DNA from: Spongiicolonus versatilis
Lineage (GTDB): Bacteria; Pseudomonadota; Gammaproteobacteria; Arenicellales; Spongiicolonaceae
DNA: 10,702 bases
Assembly: GCA_028286165.1 (NCBI GenBank)
Contig: JAPYMU010000211.1
Location: 1 to 10,702, forward strand
Direction of reading: 5' to 3'
Shown: positions 6,312 to 10,702 of the stretch, piece by piece
Layout of the letters: each line of letters starts with the position of its first letter
Position numbering within the stretch: the stretch's first letter is position 1
Notes under the pieces: generated by a model
Database searches by the model: none
Told to the model about the DNA's origin: nothing
The model's input: the letters and a program-made list of their open reading frames with translations, nothing else
Made by a program: the position numbers and the translations under genes

Positions 6312-7654
6312 TGCGCCTCAGCGAAATCGCCGCCGCGCTCGGCGCCGAGGTGCCCGGTGCAGACGTGCAAGTGGACGGCGTCAGCATCGACAGCCGCGAC
6401 TGCGGCGGCAACGCGCTGTTCATCGCCCTGCGCGGGGCGCGTTACGACGGCCATGATTTTGCCGCCGCCGCCGCGGCTGCCGGCGCCGTGGCGGCCGTGG
6501 TCAGCGGCAAGGTGGACGCCGCCATTCCGCAAATCACGGTCACCGACACCACCGCCGCCCTCGCCAAACTTGCCGCCGGCTGGCGCCGGCGGTTCACCAT
6601 TCCCCTGGTCGCCGTCACCGGCAGCAACGGCAAGACCACGGTTAAGGAAATGCTCGGCGCCATTCTCGGCGCGGCGGACAACACCGCGCTGGCCAGCCGC
6701 GGCAATTTCAACAACCACATCGGCGTCCCCCTCACCCTGCTGCGGCTGCGCGAGCACCACCGCTTCGCCGTCGTGGAAATGGGCATGAACCGCGCCGGCG
6801 AGATTTCCATGCTCAGCAAAATGGCGCGGCCGACGGTGGCGGTGATTACCAACGCCGCCGCCGCCCATCTGGAGGGAGTGGGCGGCGAGTTGGAAGTGGC
6901 GTGCGCCAAAGGTGAAATTCTCGACGGCCTCGGCGAAGGCGGCGTGGCGGTGCTGAACGCCGACGACGCGCACTTCAAATTATGGCGCGGGATGGCCGGC
7001 AAACGGTTCACCGTGCGCAGTTTCGGTTTGGACGGCCGCGCCCGCGCCGATGTGCACGGCGACTACCGTTTGTACGCCGGCGGCAGCGATTTGGAGGTCA
7101 CGGTGGACGGCGAAACTTTTCACACCCGCCTGCCGCTGCCCGGCCGCCACAACGTGGTGAACGCCCTGGCCGCCGCCGCCGCCGCCCTGGCCGCCGGGGC
7201 GACGGTGGACATGGCGGCCGCCGGCCTGGCCCAGGCGCCGCCGGTGGCCGGGCGGCTGACGCAGCGCCGCGGCCGCAACGGCTGTTTAATTCTGGACGAC
7301 AGTTACAACGCCAACCCGGCCTCGGCGCGCGCCGCGCTTGAGGTGCTGTGCAAACACGGCGGCGAACAAGTGGCGGTGTTCGGCGACATGCTGGAGTTGG
7401 GCGCCGCCGCGGCGCAACTGCACCGCCGGCTGGGCGAGGCCGCGCGCAGCAAGGGCGTCGCCCGGCTGTTTGCCTTCGGCCCGCTGTCGCGCGACACCGC
7501 GGCCGGTTTTGGCCCCGAGGCCGGGCATTTTCAGGACCAAAGCGAGTTGACCGATGCCTTGCGCGCCATCGCCGGGCCGCGCACGGTTTTTCTCATCAAA
7601 GGCTCGCGCGGCATGGAAATGGAAAACGTGGCGCGCGGCCTGCAGGAGGAGTGA
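6308..7654 (+). CDS. murF: UDP-MurNAc-tripeptide:D-Ala-D-Ala ligase MurF
   Basis: MurF adds D-Ala-D-Ala to the UDP-MurNAc-tripeptide in the cytoplasm, finishing the pentapeptide precursor. The 448 residues (E. coli 452) carry the N-terminal VDGVSIDSRDCGGNALFIALRG-type uridine-binding segment (about 23-45), the ATP loop TGSNGKTT at 104-111 with K109, NFNNHIGVPLTLL, EMGMNRAGEI, AHLEGVG, GRHNVVNALAA, DDSYNANP at 330-337, and GDMLELG. Two ATGs stand in tandem at 6308 and 6311; the first overlaps the murE stop and is kept, though the second would also work. The end of the gene supplies the AGGAGGAG used by mraY, which starts 3 nt after the stop. No active-site residue appears to be missing. Confidence 0.97.
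   Translation: MMRLSEIAAALGAEVPGADVQVDGVSIDSRDCGGNALFIALRGARYDGHDFAAAAAAAGAVAAVVSGKVDAAIPQITVTDTTAALAKLAAGWRRRFTIPLVAVTGSNGKTTVKEMLGAILGAADNTALASRGNFNNHIGVPLTLLRLREHHRFAVVEMGMNRAGEISMLSKMARPTVAVITNAAAAHLEGVGGELEVACAKGEILDGLGEGGVAVLNADDAHFKLWRGMAGKRFTVRSFGLDGRARADVHGDYRLYAGGSDLEVTVDGETFHTRLPLPGRHNVVNALAAAAAALAAGATVDMAAAGLAQAPPVAGRLTQRRGRNGCLILDDSYNANPASARAALEVLCKHGGEQVAVFGDMLELGAAAAQLHRRLGEAARSKGVARLFAFGPLSRDTAAGFGPEAGHFQDQSELTDALRAIAGPRTVFLIKGSRGMEMENVARGLQEE
7644..7651 (+). promoter_or_regulatory. Ribosome binding site deciding the mraY GTG start
   Basis: AGGAGGAG at the very end of murF has its GGAGG core 8 nt before GTG 7658. No other in-frame start fits the conserved N-terminus (LAFFLSHL, then FNARQLGQPVR), so the GTG start is well supported. 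Confidence 0.8.
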
Positions 7655-7657
7655 CCG

Positions 7658-8749
7658 GTGCTGGCGTTTTTCCTCAGCCATTTGGCGGCGGAATACGAGT
7701 GGCTTTCGGCGCTCAATGTTTTTCGCTATCTGACATTTCGCGGCATCTGCGGCGTGCTCACCTCCATGCTGGTGTGCCTGTGGCTGGGGCCGCCCATGAT
7801 TCGCAAATTTAATGCGCGGCAACTGGGCCAGCCGGTGCGCGACGACGGCCCGCCCACCCACCGCATCAAAAGCGGCACGCCGACCATGGGCGGCGCGCTG
7901 ATTTTGGTTTCGGTGGTTTTGTCCACGCTGCTGTGGGCCGACCCCGGCAACCGTTTTATCTGGGTGGTTCTGCTCACCTGCATCGGCTTCGGCTTTGTCG
8001 GCTGGGCCGACGACTTTCTTAAACTGCGCAGCAACACCGCGCGCGGCATCGGCGCCTGGGCCAAGTACGCATTGCAAAGCGTGTTCGGAATTTTGGCCGC
8101 GGCGTTTTTGTATTACAGCGCGGTGACGCCGGCCGAGACCGCGCTGCTGGTGCCGTTCTTCAAGGGCGTTTCCATTCCCCTCGGCATTTTCTACATCGCC
8201 ATCGCCTATCTTTTAATTGTCGGCAGTTCCAACGCGGTGAACCTCACCGACGGCCTGGACGGACTCGCCATTCTGCCGGCGGTGCTGGTCACCGGCGCCC
8301 TCGGCATCTTCGCCTACGCCGGCGGCCACGCCGTGTTCTCGGCCTACCTCGGCATTCCCCACATCCCCGGCGCCGGTGAAGTCCTGGTGTTCTGCGCCGC
8401 GTTAGTGGGCGCCGGGCTTGGGTTTTTGTGGTTCAACACCTACCCGGCGCAGGTTTTCATGGGCGACATCGGCGCGCTGTCGGTGGGCGCCGCCCTCGGC
8501 GTGGTGGCGCTGATTGTGCGGCAGGAAATTGTTTTTCTGCTGATGGCCGGGGTGTTTGTGGTGGAAACGGCCTCGGTGATTCTGCAGGTGGCCTCGTTCA
8601 AAATTCTCGGCCGCCGCATGTTCCGCATGGCGCCGCTGCACCACCATTTTGAATTGAAAGGCTGGCCGGAGCCCAAAATCATCGTCCGCTTCTGGATTGT
8701 CACGTTAATTCTGGTGCTGGCCGGCCTGGCCACGCTGAAGGTGCGGTGA
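7658..8749 (+). CDS. mraY: Phospho-MurNAc-pentapeptide transferase MraY
   Basis: MraY transfers phospho-MurNAc-pentapeptide from UDP to undecaprenyl phosphate, making lipid I on the inner face of the inner membrane. The 363 residues (E. coli 360) are largely hydrophobic, consistent with the ten helices of the family. Conserved parts: FRYLTFRGICGVLT, DDGPPTHRIKSGTPTMGG, the Asp pair D118-D119 in GWADDFLK, NLTDGLDGL at 195-203, GLGFLWFNTYPAQVFMGD with D270, the HHH of PLHHHFELKGWPEP at 328-330, and the C-terminus GLATLKVR. It starts with GTG 7658, set by the strong site at 7644-7651, and is the only gene here separated from the previous one by a gap (3 nt). Its stop overlaps the murD GTG by 4 nt. 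Confidence 0.98.
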   Translation: MLAFFLSHLAAEYEWLSALNVFRYLTFRGICGVLTSMLVCLWLGPPMIRKFNARQLGQPVRDDGPPTHRIKSGTPTMGGALILVSVVLSTLLWADPGNRFIWVVLLTCIGFGFVGWADDFLKLRSNTARGIGAWAKYALQSVFGILAAAFLYYSAVTPAETALLVPFFKGVSIPLGIFYIAIAYLLIVGSSNAVNLTDGLDGLAILPAVLVTGALGIFAYAGGHAVFSAYLGIPHIPGAGEVLVFCAALVGAGLGFLWFNTYPAQVFMGDIGALSVGAALGVVALIVRQEIVFLLMAGVFVVETASVILQVASFKILGRRMFRMAPLHHHFELKGWPEPKIIVRFWIVTLILVLAGLATLKVR

Positions 8750-10107
8750 GGGTGAAGGCGGCGGCAAAAAACCATGCGCCCACCGTCGTCCTCGGGCTCG
8801 GCGACACCGGCCTGTCCTGCGTCCGCCACCTGCGCGCGCGCGGGGTGAGGGTGATGGTCAACGACTCGCGCGCTGCGCCGCCGCACCTGAAAACAGTGCG
8901 CGCTGAATTTCCGGAAGTGGCGGTGCGCACCGGCGGTTTTGACCGTGAACTTTTGCACGGCGCCGCCGCTGTGGTGCTGAGCCCCGGCATCGACCCGGCG
9001 GATGCCGGCGCCGCCGCCGCCGGCTGTGAAGTGCTCGGCGACATGGAATTGTTCGCCCGCGCCATCCGCACCGAGCAGCCCGGCGCCAGGCTGCTCGCCG
9101 TCACCGGCAGCAACGGCAAGAGCACCGTCACCGCCCTGGCCCAGGCCATCTGCCGGGGCGCCGGCATCAACGCCGTCGCCGGCGGCAACCTGGGCCCCCC
9201 CGCGCTGGACATTCTCGACACCGGCGCCGCCGTTTTTGTACTGGAGGTCTCCAGTTTCCAACTGCAAACCACCGCCTCCCTGGCCCCCCGCGCCGCGGTC
9301 GTGACCAATGTCACCAGCGACCACGCCGACCGCCACCCCGATGCCGCCGCCTACGCCGCGCTCAAGGAAAGCGTCTACCGCGGCGCCGCCGTCTGCATCG
9401 TCAACCGCGACGACCCGGCGGTGCGGGCGATGAAAGTGCCTGAGCCGGCCGTCACCTTCGGCCGCCGGCCGCCCGCCGCCGCCGCTGACTACGGCATCAC
9501 CCGGCACCGCGGCGGCGACTGGCTGGCGCGCGGCGACTCGCCCTTGGTGGACACCCAAGCCATGCGCCTGCGCGGCGCCCACAACCACCAGAACGCCCTG
9601 GCCGCCATGGCCCTCGCCGAAGCGGCCGGCGCCGACCCCGGCCATATGGCCGGCGCCGTCACCGCATTCGCCGGCCTGCCGCACCGTTTTGCAACCGTCG
9701 CCGTCACCGCCGGCGGCGTCACCTGGATTAACGACTCCAAAGGCACCAACCCGGCCGCCGCCGCCGCCGCCCTCAACAGTGCGCCCGCCGGCCGCACGGT
9801 GTGGATTGCCGGCGGCGACGGCAAGGGCGCCGATTTCACCGCCGCCGCCGCCGCCGCCGCCCGCGCCCGCGCCATTATCGTGCTCGGCCGCGACGGTCCG
9901 CGCATCGCCGATGCCGTTGGCGCAGCCGCGGTCACCGTGGTGGACAGCGTCGCCGCCGCCGTCACCCAGGCCGCGGCGGTTGCCGGGGCCGGCGACACCG
10001 TTTTGTTCTCCCCGGCCTGCGCCAGTTTTGACCAGTATGCAAATTTCGCCGCGCGCGGCGATGATTTTTGCGCGCAGGTGGCGCGCCTGCCGCAGGAGGC
10101 GGCGTGA
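8746..10107 (+). CDS. murD: UDP-MurNAc-L-alanine:D-glutamate ligase MurD
   Basis: MurD adds D-glutamate to UDP-MurNAc-L-Ala, the step before MurE. The 453 residues (E. coli 438) include the N-terminal GLGDTGLS loop, SPGID, GDMELF, the ATP loop TGSNGKS at 120-126 with K125, GGNLG at 146-150, LEVSSFQLQT, TNVTSDHADRH, YAALKESVY with K207 at the place of the carbamylated lysine, AHNHQNALAA, GLPHRF, NDSKGTN at 329-335 with K332, GGDGKGADF and SPACASFDQY. GTG 8746 overlaps the mraY stop (GTGA), with GAAGG at 8737-8741 as ribosome binding site. Two runs of six GCC codons (9754-9771 and 9841-9858) make alanine stretches in the C-terminal domain. The last base of its TGA is the first base of the ftsW ATG. 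Confidence 0.97.
   Translation: MRVKAAAKNHAPTVVLGLGDTGLSCVRHLRARGVRVMVNDSRAAPPHLKTVRAEFPEVAVRTGGFDRELLHGAAAVVLSPGIDPADAGAAAAGCEVLGDMELFARAIRTEQPGARLLAVTGSNGKSTVTALAQAICRGAGINAVAGGNLGPPALDILDTGAAVFVLEVSSFQLQTTASLAPRAAVVTNVTSDHADRHPDAAAYAALKESVYRGAAVCIVNRDDPAVRAMKVPEPAVTFGRRPPAAAADYGITRHRGGDWLARGDSPLVDTQAMRLRGAHNHQNALAAMALAEAAGADPGHMAGAVTAFAGLPHRFATVAVTAGGVTWINDSKGTNPAAAAAALNSAPAGRTVWIAGGDGKGADFTAAAAAAARARAIIVLGRDGPRIADAVGAAAVTVVDSVAAAVTQAAAVAGAGDTVLFSPACASFDQYANFAARGDDFCAQVARLPQEAA
10094..10099 (+). promoter_or_regulatory. Ribosome binding site of ftsW
   Basis: AGGAGG inside the end of murD lies 7 nt before ATG 10107, which itself shares one base with the murD stop (TGATG). It decides this ATG over the GTG at 10104, which lies in the same frame but closer to the site. 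Confidence 0.75.
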
Positions 10108-10702
10108 TGGGCGCGGGCGCAACAACGTTGGCCGGACGCAGCCGGGCTATTCGCGCCAGCGCAAGGCGCGGCGGCGATGTGGACCTGGCCCTGCTCGGCG
10201 TGTTCGGCGCGTTGCTGGCCGGCGGCGTGGTGATGGTGGCCTCGGCCTCGGCGCCCGGCGGCGGGCTGCTCGCCAGGCATCTAAGCGCGCTGGCGGTCGC
10301 CCTGGGCGCCGGCGTCATGGCGTTTTGGGTGCGCACCGAATTCTGGCGCCGCGCCGCGCCGCTGCTGATGTTGGCCGCGCTGGCGTTGCTCGCGCTGGTG
10401 CTGGCGGTGGGCATTGATGTGAACGGCAGCCGCCGCTGGCTGGCGGTGGGCGCGCTGCGGGTGCAGCCCTCGGAGTTGGCGAAACTGTGCATCGTGGTGT
10501 TCACCGCCGCCTTTATCGCCCGCCACCGGGAGCGGCTGGGCAATGCGCGGGTGGCGGCGGTGCCGGCGGCGGTGTTGGTGGCGGTTGCGGTCCTGCTGCT
10601 GCTGGAGCCCGACCTCGGCGCGGCGCTGGTGGCGGCCGGGGTGGTGGCCGCGCCGAGGTCGGGCTCCAGCAGCAGCAGGACCGCAACCGCCACCAACACC
10701 GC
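10107..10702 (+). CDS. ftsW: Septal peptidoglycan polymerase FtsW, 5' part, disrupted by fold-back at the edge
   Basis: FtsW is the SEDS-family glycosyltransferase that polymerises lipid II at the septum together with FtsI. About 180 residues read as true FtsW (to nt 10646). A basic cytoplasmic N-terminus (about 1-24) is followed by hydrophobic helices at about 25-48, 54-72, 79-104 and 149-166. The first conserved loop is VNGSRRWLAVG with NGSRRWL at 106-112, followed by RVQPSELAKL (PSELAKL at 121-127), and EPDLGAAL starts at 167. From 10647 on the frame stays open but reads an Arg/Ser/Thr-rich peptide unlike any SEDS protein. That DNA is the exact reverse complement of 10569-10624, so these last residues are not FtsW. 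The catalytic extracellular-loop Asp of SEDS enzymes lies beyond the window. ATG 10107 overlaps the murD stop by 1 nt. The frame has no stop before the edge. Confidence 0.92.
   Translation, partial: MGAGATTLAGRSRAIRASARRGGDVDLALLGVFGALLAGGVVMVASASAPGGGLLARHLSALAVALGAGVMAFWVRTEFWRRAAPLLMLAALALLALVLAVGIDVNGSRRWLAVGALRVQPSELAKLCIVVFTAAFIARHRERLGNARVAAVPAAVLVAVAVLLLLEPDLGAALVAAGVVAAPRSGSSSSRTATATNT
10569..10702. repeat. 56-bp perfect inverted repeat with 22-nt spacer at the window end
   Basis: The left arm 10569-10624 and right arm 10647-10702 are exact reverse complements over all 56 bases, and the arm may be longer because the window ends inside it. The spacer 10625-10646 still encodes plausible FtsW (LVAAGVV). 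The left arm is normal FtsW coding sequence; read on the - strand, the right arm gives the same peptide, VAVAVLLLLEPDLGAA. This is the form of a fold-back copy produced by strand switching in amplification or assembly. A genuine inverted duplication inside an essential gene is less likely. Confidence 0.97.

Noticed and set aside
8440..10125. Long - strand open frame of 561 codons opposite mraY/murD
   Set aside because: It lies opposite strongly motif-supported genes. In DNA this G+C-rich, stops are rare in antisense frames; the translation is Gly/Ala/His/Arg-rich low complexity with no domain. The same holds for the - strand frames at 1495-3042, 3415-4851, 5265-5915, 5906-6973 and 7286-8077.
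9962..10699. - strand frame starting with an FtsW-like peptide (LVAVAVLLLLEPDLGAA)
   Set aside because: The start is only the inverted copy of ftsW in the right arm of the terminal repeat; beyond the spacer it runs antisense through ftsW and murD. It is not a second ftsW or an antisense gene.
10569..10702. Terminal hairpin as a transcription terminator, attenuator or mobile-element end
   Set aside because: A 56-bp perfect stem made of coding sequence, with no T-tract, no target duplication and its position exactly at the edge, fits a fold-back copy far better than a regulatory hairpin or transposon end.

Overview
The window is a G+C-rich (roughly 70% by eye) bacterial chromosome segment, all genes on the + strand. 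It joins the tail of a Na+-translocating NADH:quinone oxidoreductase (Na+-NQR) operon to the first nine genes of a division and cell wall (dcw) cluster. The proteins resemble those of Gammaproteobacteria: MraY, MraZ and RsmH align almost motif for motif with the E. coli proteins as I remember them. The dcw order is the one known from E. coli, and MurE carries the DNPR motif of meso-diaminopimelate-adding enzymes, so a Gram-negative gammaproteobacterium (or close relative) is the best reading. I cannot name a genus.

Layout. Positions 1-648 hold the 3' part of apbE (FMN transferase). Positions 669-818 hold a 49-residue NqrM-like maturation protein, and 863-1258 a two-CBS-domain protein. Positions 1259-1432 are a non-coding, locally AT-rich control region with a candidate terminator, a sigma70-like promoter, three 10-bp-spaced GTGG repeats that look like the MraZ operator, and a strong ribosome binding site. 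Then come mraZ (1433-1885), rsmH (1882-2829), ftsL (2822-3118), ftsI (3115-4836), murE (4833-6311), murF (6308-7654), mraY (7658-8749), murD (8746-10107) and ftsW (from 10107, incomplete).

The genes form one pathway. MurE, MurF and MurD build the UDP-MurNAc-pentapeptide, MraY moves it to the lipid carrier, and FtsW and FtsI polymerise and cross-link septal peptidoglycan. FtsL belongs to the FtsQLB activator complex, RsmH methylates 16S rRNA, and MraZ is the likely repressor of the cluster. From mraZ on, every junction is an overlap of 1-8 nt or a 3-nt gap, and four starts are GTG, so the run is almost certainly one translationally coupled operon.

The one anomaly is at the right edge. Positions 10569-10624 are repeated exactly, inverted, at 10647-10702 (56 bp, 22-nt spacer). 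The second arm is ftsW sequence turned back on itself, and it destroys the ftsW reading. This looks like a fold-back (strand-switch) artefact at a contig end rather than biology. I see no undescribed system here; apart from that edge this is a well-formed housekeeping region.
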